Shown: positions 54,923 to 62,466 of the stretch, piece by piece
How positions within the stretch are numbered: the first letter of the stretch is position 1
Layout: each line of letters starts with the position of its first letter
Assembly (NCBI GenBank): GCA_003010405.1
Contig: PJLO01000009.1
Location: 62,001 to 126,000 of the forward strand
DNA: 64,000 bases
Direction: 5' to 3'
DNA from: Acidobacteriota bacterium
GTDB taxonomy: Bacteria; Acidobacteriota; Terriglobia; Terriglobales; Acidobacteriaceae
The notes under the pieces: generated by a model
What the model saw: the letters and a program-made list of their open reading frames with translations, nothing else
Told to the model about the DNA's origin: nothing
Database searches by the model: none
Translations under genes and position numbers: made by a program

Positions 54923-55981
54923 CTATGTGGCGTCGTTGGGACTGACCACCTTGAAAAGAAGGTAGACCAACTTTCGCAGTTCCTCGTTGCAAGAACCTGT
55001 GCGGTCGAGACACGAAATGATGTAGTCCACCTGTGTCGCGGATCTATGCGGCAAGTTGGATACGGTAGCGAGTTGCTCCGAGGTGAGGTGTTTGGACAGA
55101 TGGGCATAAGGGTCAGCGTTTGCTTGTATCCAGAGCCCGAGCAGCAGCTTGTAGCTTTGGCGTCCATGATGGTGTTTCACGGTGTCTCGGCAACGACGAA
55201 AGTCTTTGACGGATTCGGGCAAGTACCTTTCGAGTTCCGGAAGAAGCCATCCATAGAATCGATCAACACGTTCAGCATAGTTAGAGAGAAGTTCGCTGAC
55301 GTCTACTGTTTCGCCAAGGGTCGCAAGATGTAATTTCGCAGCGGCACTCAGTTCTGCTTCCGCCAAAAGATCTTCTGTCTCTATCTTGAAATGAGTGGAG
55401 CGGCTGCCCTTCGAGTAGACGGTCTGCCAGTTCGCAGCGGTGTGTAATTGATGGGCAAGCAGGTTTCGCAAATCCTTGACGAGCGCGTGCTCATTCTCGT
55501 CGAATACCTCTATACGCTCTTTGTCGAAGAGATCCGAGGGTAGTTGATCCCTCACCCGCCGGCTGTAAGCGACCAAGGATTGGGACGCACCGACCGCGGC
55601 GAGCAACTCTTTATTCACGCGAACCGAGACCGCTATCTCCAAGGCTTCACGTTGGCCCCGAGCATCGGGTGGGCCGAGAGTTGGAAATTCTCCTACTGCA
55701 GTTTTCAAGTCGGACATTGCGCGATGGAACACCTCGATCATTGTCTGGATGGATTCAATATTGCGTTGTGTTTTGTAGGCAGGATGTGCGCGCATCACAC
55801 GCTCAAAGTCTTGCGGCGACAGCGAGCACAGTTGAGCGAGAGTCTCCTCCGTGGTTGGGGGCGTCTTCAGCGCGTCACAAATCCGTTTGCGCTGCTTGCG
55901 TCGCTCCTCCGCCATGCCACGGACTATGAAATTGAACAGCTCATTGGCTTCCGGCGATGTCCACCCCATGCCTTCAATCAT
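54923..55981 (-). CDS. Hypothetical protein with HEPN-like RX4H motif
   Basis: A 352-residue all-helical protein with no clear full-length match. RNLLAH at about residues 172-177 fits the RX4-6H motif of HEPN RNases, found in many toxins and phage-defence proteins. The motif lies in the middle, flanked by charged helices. The N-terminal third contains FEREVMRAHPAY-like text but no domain was recognised. It is divergent from the Abi-C-like gene at 56087. A defence function is an inference from the motif and neighbours. Confidence 0.6.
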   Translation of the reverse strand: MIEGMGWTSPEANELFNFIVRGMAEERRKQRKRICDALKTPPTTEETLAQLCSLSPQDFERVMRAHPAYKTQRNIESIQTMIEVFHRAMSDLKTAVGEFPTLGPPDARGQREALEIAVSVRVNKELLAAVGASQSLVAYSRRVRDQLPSDLFDKERIEVFDENEHALVKDLRNLLAHQLHTAANWQTVYSKGSRSTHFKIETEDLLAEAELSAAAKLHLATLGETVDVSELLSNYAERVDRFYGWLLPELERYLPESVKDFRRCRDTVKHHHGRQSYKLLLGLWIQANADPYAHLSKHLTSEQLATVSNLPHRSATQVDYIISCLDRTGSCNEELRKLVYLLFKVVSPNDAT

Positions 55982-56086
55982 AGCGAGGATTGGCCTTTCT
56001 GAGTCTGTACAGTGGGGCGTGCTCCGGCCACTGACGAGGTTTTCATTAGACTAGCTTATTCCGACATTTGCTGAAGTAGACAGCGG

Positions 56087-57088
56087 GTGTATAGCGTCTT
56101 CGGAGCGTACAATTCGGCCATGCCCTTTATGAGATTGACTCAGAAGAAACGCCAAGCTCTGGAGCTTGAGGTCGTTCCTAGTGAAGCCCGCTTAGAACTG
56201 ACTCGGATAATCCGACACAGGTGTCTGGTACCCGGTGGCGATGATGACGGTGGGATAGCTCTAATCCGGGAGAACGAGTACATCAACATCGCCAATCAAG
56301 TCATAGGGAGGCCGATCTATGTCTTGGAGGGCGGGGAGTGGGGGGAGTACCATCCTGCCGAGCACGCGTGGCACCATGGTCAGCGCGAACTGATCATGCG
56401 CTTGCCGTCTACACCGGAGCTCGCTGAAATCCTTGCCGATTATATACAGCGGGGAATGATGAGCATGAAGCAGGTCAATGGGATATTGAGCCACTACAAT
56501 TGCGGCTTCAGCTTCGAAAACACTGGAGGCTTCGACGAATTCAGGGTGGCCATTGAGATTACCGCCGAGGATGCCATTCCGGAGGTCGATCTGTCGGCGG
56601 ATCATCCAAATGTTCGCAAGCTGGTTGCCCGCATGGATGCAGCCTTCTCTCAAAAAGATTACGCCGGTGTTCTGCACGCCTCAGCAAGCATCTTCGAGAC
56701 CTTAGCCAAAGACGTCATCCAGAACCCTGCAGTGAATGACAAGACATTAGGAAGCTTCTTCGCTGGATACAAGAAGAAGTCCCTTCTTCCCGAGCCCATC
56801 CTGAACTACATGCACGACGTTTACAACAATCGCAACAAGGAGCCGCTGGCCGGACATGGGAGCTTGTCTGAGCCTACGGTTTCTGCTGAAGATGCTGTTG
56901 TCTTGTGCGAGATGACGAAGACGATTGTGAGGATGGAACGCACTCTAGCTGAACAAAAATTTGATTTCACAAAGGTTTCGCCTGTCAAGTCGGCGATACC
57001 TAGCGCACCTTCAGCAGCGGCAACGCCCACAGCACACCAGGCAGAGCCTCCGGCGAGCCCTGGGAGCACGTCACCAATCAATGAGTGA
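56087..57088 (+). CDS. Abi-C/HEPN-like abortive infection family protein
   Basis: A 333-residue protein. The C-terminal part (about residues 185-290) resembles the abortive-infection C-terminal HEPN-type domain: YAGVLHASASIFETLAKDVI, then the active-site-like NNRNKEPLAGHGS segment with the conserved RN...GHG arrangement. The N-terminal half is unknown (RPIYVLEGGEWGEYHPAEHA). A Pro/Ala/Ser-rich tail ends the protein. The start is GTG 56087; ATG 56120 is also possible. Such proteins are linked to phage defence by growth arrest, so it fits the element's cargo. Confidence 0.65.
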   Translation: MYSVFGAYNSAMPFMRLTQKKRQALELEVVPSEARLELTRIIRHRCLVPGGDDDGGIALIRENEYINIANQVIGRPIYVLEGGEWGEYHPAEHAWHHGQRELIMRLPSTPELAEILADYIQRGMMSMKQVNGILSHYNCGFSFENTGGFDEFRVAIEITAEDAIPEVDLSADHPNVRKLVARMDAAFSQKDYAGVLHASASIFETLAKDVIQNPAVNDKTLGSFFAGYKKKSLLPEPILNYMHDVYNNRNKEPLAGHGSLSEPTVSAEDAVVLCEMTKTIVRMERTLAEQKFDFTKVSPVKSAIPSAPSAAATPTAHQAEPPASPGSTSPINE

Positions 57089-57241
57089 GCAGTGCCCGAT
57101 GAACGAGCTCCGTAAGCAACGACCGCACAGGCCATCCGTTCATAACCTACGCCAAGGGCCGAGGCGGAGGGATGCGGGACCCCACTCAATGAAAAGTGGT
57201 TGAGTGGCGCCTCGCCAAAGCCTATGCCGGCCGGTACACTC

Positions 57242-57964
57242 CTACTTCTTTTTTGGGGAACCCAATTGATCTCCTGCTGTGCCCTCGGGAAGATCACCCG
57301 ATTTAGCCGGAACAACACCACGCTTTCTCAGCCTGGCCAGGTCAGCCTTCGCGGACGAAACCCTCGCGCATAATGAACTGTTGGCGCACTTGGCATACCA
57401 ATAGGCGGCAATCGGGAGATTGGCTTTCACTCCATACCCGTGCTCGTACCCACGGGCAAGAAAATCAAACACAATATCGTTGCCCGCGTCCGCCGCTTTT
57501 CGATACCAACGCATAGCCTCCGCGTAGTCTTGTTTTACCCCGAGACCACCGACATACATCGAGCCGATGCCGGACATGGCAGCGTTGTTTCCTTTTTCGA
57601 CTGCGAGGCGCCGCCAGTACATGGCCTTGTCATAATTTCGAGTCACCCCCAAGCCCTTCTCGTACATGATGGCAATGTCGTTCATGGCCTCGTCGTTGCC
57701 CTTGTCCGCAGCGAGTTTAAGCCAGTGCATGGCTTCCGTGTAGTTTTGGTCTTTTGCTGCGAACGCCGTTTTGCACTCCAACGGGGCACACTCCTGTTCA
57801 GCTCCCTCACCGAGCCAGTATCTAATGCCAATGGTGTGCATCGCGTCAGCATCTCCAGCGTCCGCGCGTACCTTCAGTTCACTGAGTGTTTGCGCTTGCC
57901 CAAGGCAGCTTAGGGCAGCTAATAGCAGGAAGAGACTTGTCTTAGGCACGCCCATGTTCTCCAA
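57242..57964 (-). CDS. Exported Sel1-repeat protein
   Basis: A 240-residue protein with a signal peptide (LFLLLAALSCLGQAQ) and about four Sel1-type tetratricopeptide-like repeats (such as AMHWLKLAADKGNDEAMNDI and AMRWYRKAADAGNDIVFDFL). Sel1 proteins bind other proteins and often act in secretion or stress. A cysteine close to the signal end forms an imperfect lipobox. It converges on the Abi-C-like gene and follows the 214-residue gene on the same strand after 12 bases. The ATG three codons downstream may be the true start. Confidence 0.8.
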   Translation of the reverse strand: MENMGVPKTSLFLLLAALSCLGQAQTLSELKVRADAGDADAMHTIGIRYWLGEGAEQECAPLECKTAFAAKDQNYTEAMHWLKLAADKGNDEAMNDIAIMYEKGLGVTRNYDKAMYWRRLAVEKGNNAAMSGIGSMYVGGLGVKQDYAEAMRWYRKAADAGNDIVFDFLARGYEHGYGVKANLPIAAYWYAKCANSSLCARVSSAKADLARLRKRGVVPAKSGDLPEGTAGDQLGSPKKK

Positions 57965-57976
57965 CCAACCTGAGCT

Positions 57977-58621
57977 TCAGCAACGCTCTCTCATGTAATC
58001 TGGATTGCCAAACCATTGCCCGGTGGCCATCGAGACTTTTCTAACCTTTTCAAGGATTTGGCCCAGCGCATTGTAGAACATATCAAAATCCAGTGTTACG
58101 CCAGTGTTTCCCGCGTAGACCGTCTTATCGAACGACAGGCCTCCACTTCCGGGGCCATGCACCTCTGCTACACGGATATGGTCATACACGATGTTCGCGA
58201 TGGATGCCCGCCACAGATTCTCGACCAGTTTCGTCTTGTCGGTTTCAAGCAAAGTCGATTTGCGGATCTCCGAGGCAAGCTCATCCTCCAATACGAGCGT
58301 GTTCCGTTGCCTGTTGATTACCGATCTGATGATCGGCACTGCAGATGGAAAATCGTGCCGAGCCCGTCTCATGACTTGACGGGGGTGAATCATTCCGAAC
58401 AGCGGATTTCCGCTCAACTCCTTAAGTGCCCGCGAGAAGTTTCGTCTATTCAAGCCCGCGTTCCCTCCAAAGTGGCCGGATGCGAGCCTGTCAATGTAGA
58501 CCAGACACAGAGTAAAAGCTTCATCCGGAAATGGCTTGCGGATTTGTTGCAGGCGATCAATTCTCTGTCCGAAAGCGCCAAAGTACGACTCGATAAAGTG
58601 CTGTTTGGCAGAACCTTCCAT
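57977..58621 (-). CDS. Hypothetical protein with HEPN-like RX4H motif
   Basis: A 214-residue helical protein of unknown function. Around residues 138-158 it reads WRASIANIVYDHIRVAEVHG; RVAEVH fits the RX4H signature of HEPN domains, and the flanks resemble families that end with an R...HG helix. The N-terminal half has AFTLCLVYIDRLASG and FSRALKELSGNPLFGMIHP. It precedes the Sel1 gene on the same strand by 12 bases. An open frame on the other strand (58016-58768) is a shadow. Phage-defence function is only a possibility. Confidence 0.6.
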   Translation of the reverse strand: MEGSAKQHFIESYFGAFGQRIDRLQQIRKPFPDEAFTLCLVYIDRLASGHFGGNAGLNRRNFSRALKELSGNPLFGMIHPRQVMRRARHDFPSAVPIIRSVINRQRNTLVLEDELASEIRKSTLLETDKTKLVENLWRASIANIVYDHIRVAEVHGPGSGGLSFDKTVYAGNTGVTLDFDMFYNALGQILEKVRKVSMATGQWFGNPDYMRERC

Positions 58622-58878
58622 GCGTGGAATTATAGTCGCCCAAGTGGTTCGGAGGCCGCCACGACCCGAGAGGTGATTTCGATCCTCAGAAATATCCGTT
58701 CAATTCACAGATGTTGCACCAAGCGCCCGCGCGCCAAGAAATGGCGCGTCTGCCCGTCGGGTGGGTGAAGAATGACCTCCCGCCCAGCGGGAGCACGAAC
58801 AAGGGAGGGAGGACGGGCAGCCAGAAAGACGCGGAGCCTGATCGCTCAGGCTCCGCAAAGGATTTTGGTTGAACCGGG
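58622..58878. other. 257-base region with two hairpins
   Basis: No gene is seen. It has a short hairpin at 58777-58793 (CTCCCGC and its complement, three-base loop) and a strong one at 58831-58856. Together they form the border between the ParB-like transcript and the 214-residue gene. Confidence 0.5.
58831..58856 (-). terminator. hairpin downstream of parB-like gene
   Basis: A perfect 11-bp stem (GCGGAGCCTGA and its complement) with a four-base loop, 23 bases after the stop of the ParB-like gene on the minus strand. The T-rich tail is weak (GTCTTTCT). It probably ends the ArdC-ParB unit. Confidence 0.7.
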
Positions 58879-60477
58879 CTACGCGGCGGGCTTCTTGGCA
58901 CGAGACTTCGGCGTGGTCTTCTTCTCCGCCCTGGTCCTTTCCTTCGCAGTAAACTCCTGTTTGACCTTGGCGGCAATGGCGTCGGTGTCCACTTTGTAAG
59001 CTGTGGCCGCATCCCGCAATACCTGCGCGGAGTTGCCGCGCGAGGCTGTTAGCAGAATGACCGCCTCGACCATGATCCGAACCAGTGCTCCCTCGTCGGC
59101 CCTGCGCAGGAAAGCGGCGAACAGCTTGGCGGGGGAGTCGTTGTCTTTGGCCTTCTTGATGCCAAACTGCCGCGCAAGAATCGCAACCCGGTTTTCATCA
59201 AGAAGGTTCGCCAGACGCTCGACAACAAACAAGAGGTCTCGTTTCGTCACCCGCACCGGGACTGCCGCACTGATTGCGGACAGAACGCGCAATCCGGTGG
59301 CGTTGGCGATGGCCTCCTCCTTGCGCCGCTTTTCCTGCTCGGCCTTCCATTGCGCGTCGTTCGTGCCCGCGCTGGTTGCCTTCTTGGGATGGTGAACGGG
59401 GCAGTCGGGATTGACGCAGACCTTCTGAATGCTCCCTACGTCGCTGCCCTCGGTGATGATGGCGTCGGTCGCGAACTTGCACACTTTGAACTCCGGGCGG
59501 GTGGCCTCGTCCTTCGACTTCGGCTTCTCGTCGCGGATCGCGGTGTACTTGTTGCGCGGCAGAACCGGGCTGCCTTCCTTCTGAGTCCCGTAGGAGGTAC
59601 TGATCTGGACAAGCTCGGGTTTGGCGGCAATTACCTTCGCCACGTGGGCTGCCAGCTTCGATTGATAGCAGGACGGATCGGTGCAACGGTCGCCCTGTCT
59701 GCCGAGGTCGTCGGCAAACAGCAGCTTGTTGTGTCCGGTGCGCTTCGGGCAGTCGCCGCAGCTTCCCGCTGCCGGGACAAGCTGTGTCTCGTGCTTGTCG
59801 AAGGGCGCGTCTTTCAGGGCAAGCAAGACGTTCGTCTCGATCCAGAATTGCAGGTTCCGCAGGGGTAGCAGAACTCGCGCTGGTTTCTGCTCGCCGTTGT
59901 AGACTTCCTTGAAGCACGCCGAGAGCGCTGCTTTCTGCTGGTCGGCGGGCAGCTTCGCCAGCAAGAGCGCATGGCCGACGCCGATTTCGTTGGCGTAGAA
60001 GGCTTCCACTGCGGCGGGGACAAGCTCGGTCAATTTCAACCTGGCTGCGACGAACGAGGGCTGTTTGCCGACGCGGGCGGCAATCTGTTCGATACTGTAG
60101 TTCGGCTCCTCCAGATTGAGCAAGGCACGGAAACCTTCCGCCTCCTCCATCGGGTGAATCTCGGCGCGAATCAGGTTTTCGACAAGCTGCGCTTCCAAGA
60201 CCTCCGCATCGGAAAGATGGACGATGCGGACAGGCACGGTGGCAACTTCGGCCATCTGCGCTGCGCGATAGCGCCGCGCTCCTGCCACGATCTCAAAGCT
60301 GTTCTCGGCGAGTGGCCGAACAAGCAAGGGCGACAATACGCCCTGTGCGCGAATGCTGGCGGCAAGCTCCTGCATAGCCGCATCGTTGAATACGCGGCGC
60401 GGATTGGTCTTCGATTCGTTAAGCGACACAAGCGGAAGGTCGCGGTACTCGGTGGCGTTGAGGACTGTGTTTTCCAT
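58879..60477 (-). CDS. ParB/Spo0J-like partition family protein
   Basis: A 532-residue protein. The N-terminal ParB nuclease/CTPase-like domain (about 12-110) includes NPRRVFNDAAMQELAASIR, the GARRYRA variant of the GERRxRA CTP-binding motif, and ENLIRAEIHPMEEA. The helix-turn-helix region follows (YSIEQIAARVGKQPSFVAAR). A cysteine-rich segment (CGDCPKRTGHN, then CTDPSCYQSK) in the middle is a zinc-like site. The tail is basic and alanine/lysine rich. Without a parA gene nearby, it may regulate or maintain the element, not partition it. Confidence 0.85.
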   Translation of the reverse strand: MENTVLNATEYRDLPLVSLNESKTNPRRVFNDAAMQELAASIRAQGVLSPLLVRPLAENSFEIVAGARRYRAAQMAEVATVPVRIVHLSDAEVLEAQLVENLIRAEIHPMEEAEGFRALLNLEEPNYSIEQIAARVGKQPSFVAARLKLTELVPAAVEAFYANEIGVGHALLLAKLPADQQKAALSACFKEVYNGEQKPARVLLPLRNLQFWIETNVLLALKDAPFDKHETQLVPAAGSCGDCPKRTGHNKLLFADDLGRQGDRCTDPSCYQSKLAAHVAKVIAAKPELVQISTSYGTQKEGSPVLPRNKYTAIRDEKPKSKDEATRPEFKVCKFATDAIITEGSDVGSIQKVCVNPDCPVHHPKKATSAGTNDAQWKAEQEKRRKEEAIANATGLRVLSAISAAVPVRVTKRDLLFVVERLANLLDENRVAILARQFGIKKAKDNDSPAKLFAAFLRRADEGALVRIMVEAVILLTASRGNSAQVLRDAATAYKVDTDAIAAKVKQEFTAKERTRAEKKTTPKSRAKKPAA

Positions 60478-60558
60478 GACAAGCTCCTTTCGAGCGGTTA
60501 ACTGGTGAAGGCGCGCGGAGCGGATGCACGTTGGCCGTGTCCGCTCCGCAAGAGCGGA

Positions 60559-60957
60559 CTAGCCGCGAATTGAGTTGTGGGTAAAGGCTTCGAGAAAACC
60601 TTGTGCGCGGAGATTGCGGTCCCAAGTGCGGGCGAAGCTCTCGTGCTGGCGCTTCATCGCCGCGTTGTCGCGCAAGCTCGAATACTCCTCGATGCCGAGA
60701 TAATCGTTGCGCCAGTAGTAGGCGTCGAGTTCGAGTGTGCCGGCCTCCCGGCGCATCTCGAAAAGCATCTCGGGGTCGCGCATGAGGTCGCCGTTCTGTT
60801 CGCCATAGTGCGCGACGGAAAGCGACGGCAGACCGTTTGGGCCGTTCTGCTGGATGTCCTCGATGTCGAGCGGCATCCACGGCGGATTGTCGATGTGGAT
60901 ATGGAAGCCGGGTTCCAGTATCCCGGCCTCCATGAGAATGCGAACGATGGTCTCCAT
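60559..60957 (-). CDS. Small protein of unknown function, element-associated
   Basis: A 132-residue acidic protein, unrecognised with certainty; it resembles the DUF6908 type seen near ArdC/ParB genes in mobile elements, but this is from memory of the pattern. It has IHIDNPPWMPLDIEDI, LSVAHYGEQNGDLMRDPEM and an ending with YWRNDYLGIEEYSSLRDNA. Its start overlaps the ArdC-like stop by one base (TAATG), so the two are co-translated. No catalytic motif is visible. Confidence 0.6.
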   Translation of the reverse strand: METIVRILMEAGILEPGFHIHIDNPPWMPLDIEDIQQNGPNGLPSLSVAHYGEQNGDLMRDPEMLFEMRREAGTLELDAYYWRNDYLGIEEYSSLRDNAAMKRQHESFARTWDRNLRAQGFLEAFTHNSIRG

Positions 60958-61922
60958 TACGCCGCCGCCTCCTGAACGGACTTGCTGTTCTGGGAGGCTT
61001 CCTCGGGGAGAATGGCTCCGAGGATCACGGAGGAGGTGCGCTGGACGACTTCGAGGCTCTCTGCCAGAAGCGCCGCGTTCCCGGCGTACATCTGGATGTA
61101 GTCGGAAGAGGCGGTTCCCATCTCAAGGCCGATGGCCTGCCCGACGATGAAGGCGACGGCCTCGGCCTCGGTCTCGCGAACGGTTTTGGTGGTCATGGTG
61201 CGCCGCTCGGCCTTGTGCAAGAGTTCATGCGCGGTTTCGTGAACCAGCGTGGTGAATTCCTCGGCCTGAGACTGACCGGGCAGAAGCGCGATTCTCCCGC
61301 CATAGCTGACGCCAAGCGCCGGGGCAATCCTCTCGTTAAACTCCAGCGCGATGCTCTGCGCGTTCAGGAAAGCAATCAGCCGTTCCCGGTGTGCGCCGAC
61401 TTCGCCGCTTACGTTGTGCTCAAGCTCGGGAAGCTCCGGGCCTTCGGTCTGCGCCACATCGAAAACATAGACCGCGCGGAAGCCGATCAGCACAGGCGCG
61501 GGCCTGCTCTCCTGACTGGTGCTCTTGTCCTGCTGCTCCGTATCCTTCTTCCGCCGGGTTCCAATCATCGGGGCGAGAATCTGGATACCCTTTTCGCCTC
61601 GCTTGACGAAGCGGCCCAACTCCTTCCAAGTACCAAAGCCTGCTACGCGGGTTGCCGTTGGGCGTTGCCGGGCGATGGCGAGAATGTTGCCAAAGCTGTA
61701 CTGGTGGAAACGTGCCATCGCAGCGAGATACGCGGTTAACGTCTCGCTCTTGCCAGCTTCAAGCTGTTGGATCAGGAAGTCCACGGCCTGCTTGATGAGT
61801 TGTTGCGCGGGGTTCTCGCGCTCGGTGGTGCGCTGCTGGTAGGGCGATTCGCTGGTGCTGCGGAGCGCCGCATTCTTCCTGTGCGGCGCGGGGTTACTGT
61901 GGCTGTTTCTGCTGAATTCCAT
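60957..61922 (-). CDS. ArdC-like antirestriction protein
   Basis: A 321-residue ArdC-type protein. The N-terminal part (about 40-160) is the ssDNA-binding ArdC_N/DUF1738-like domain, with FHQYSFGNILAIARQRPTA and VAGFGTWKELGRFVKRGEKG. The C-terminal zinc metallopeptidase-like domain has HETAH at 228-232 (HExxH). Such proteins protect incoming DNA from restriction in conjugative elements. The frame is open to 62231, but the upstream section is Pro/Arg-rich and unlike the family, so the ATG at 61922 is used. It starts the minus-strand unit with the small gene and parB. Confidence 0.88.
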   Translation of the reverse strand: MEFSRNSHSNPAPHRKNAALRSTSESPYQQRTTERENPAQQLIKQAVDFLIQQLEAGKSETLTAYLAAMARFHQYSFGNILAIARQRPTATRVAGFGTWKELGRFVKRGEKGIQILAPMIGTRRKKDTEQQDKSTSQESRPAPVLIGFRAVYVFDVAQTEGPELPELEHNVSGEVGAHRERLIAFLNAQSIALEFNERIAPALGVSYGGRIALLPGQSQAEEFTTLVHETAHELLHKAERRTMTTKTVRETEAEAVAFIVGQAIGLEMGTASSDYIQMYAGNAALLAESLEVVQRTSSVILGAILPEEASQNSKSVQEAAA

Positions 61923-62466
61923 GTTTTTGTTCCCTTTCTGCCGTTTCCGGCTGTTTTTGTTCTTCACAGCCGCGACAGCGGACAAAAACAGACGGAACGG
62001 TGGAAGGGGCGGAACGGAGGACTCCGGAGGGTGGCAGGGTGCGAGTGGGGGCGCGGTGAGTGACAAACGCGGTGTTTTGTTTGGCGCGAAACCGGCGCTA
62101 CCTGAAGCGCCCGTCCGAGCCGCGCAGCGGCGTCCATCCGGAGGAGTCAGAAGTGGGAGAAGAGTCGCGGAGCAATCATCACGCCTCTGCGCTGGAACGG
62201 ACATTTCACGTTTCGGAAGATGGGAGAACAAACGGAAGCAAAGGTCCTGAGCCGCCCAGAATCCGACTAGGCACGAGCAATACTGGACGATACTCCTTGT
62301 GTGCTGCGTGACTCACCTTTTAGAATGATCGCGTTTTCATGACACCTCGCAACTTGTACGCCTGTGCACAACCTCGCCGAAGAGAGTTCTTTCGGCTAGA
62401 GCTGGCGGCTTAACTTGGGCGCGTGAGCGCGCCCGTATCTCCTTGCTTGCGGAAGGCTACACTTTA
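61923..62466. other. 544-base divergent region between ardC-like and DUF262 genes
   Basis: No well-supported gene is seen; open frames on both strands are short and Arg/Pro-rich. It must hold the promoters of both flanking genes. Two hairpins at 62376-62396 and 62417-62434 lie in the leader of the DUF262 gene. Confidence 0.45.
62376..62434 (+). promoter_or_regulatory. two successive hairpins in the DUF262 gene leader
   Basis: Arms GCCGAA/TTCGGC at 62376-62381 and 62391-62396, then GGGCGCG/CGCGCCC at 62417-62423 and 62428-62434. They precede the GGAAGG at 62451 and the ATG at 62467. They could be control structures or a terminator for upstream transcription, but this is a guess. Confidence 0.35.

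Noticed and set aside
58016-58768. 250-residue plus-strand open frame
   Set aside because: Antisense to the 214-residue HEPN-like gene, with irregular composition and no domain; the minus-strand gene has better spacing to the Sel1 gene.
59198-59917. 239-residue minus-strand open frame in another frame of parB
   Set aside because: An out-of-frame shadow of the ParB-like gene, very rich in Arg and Gly.
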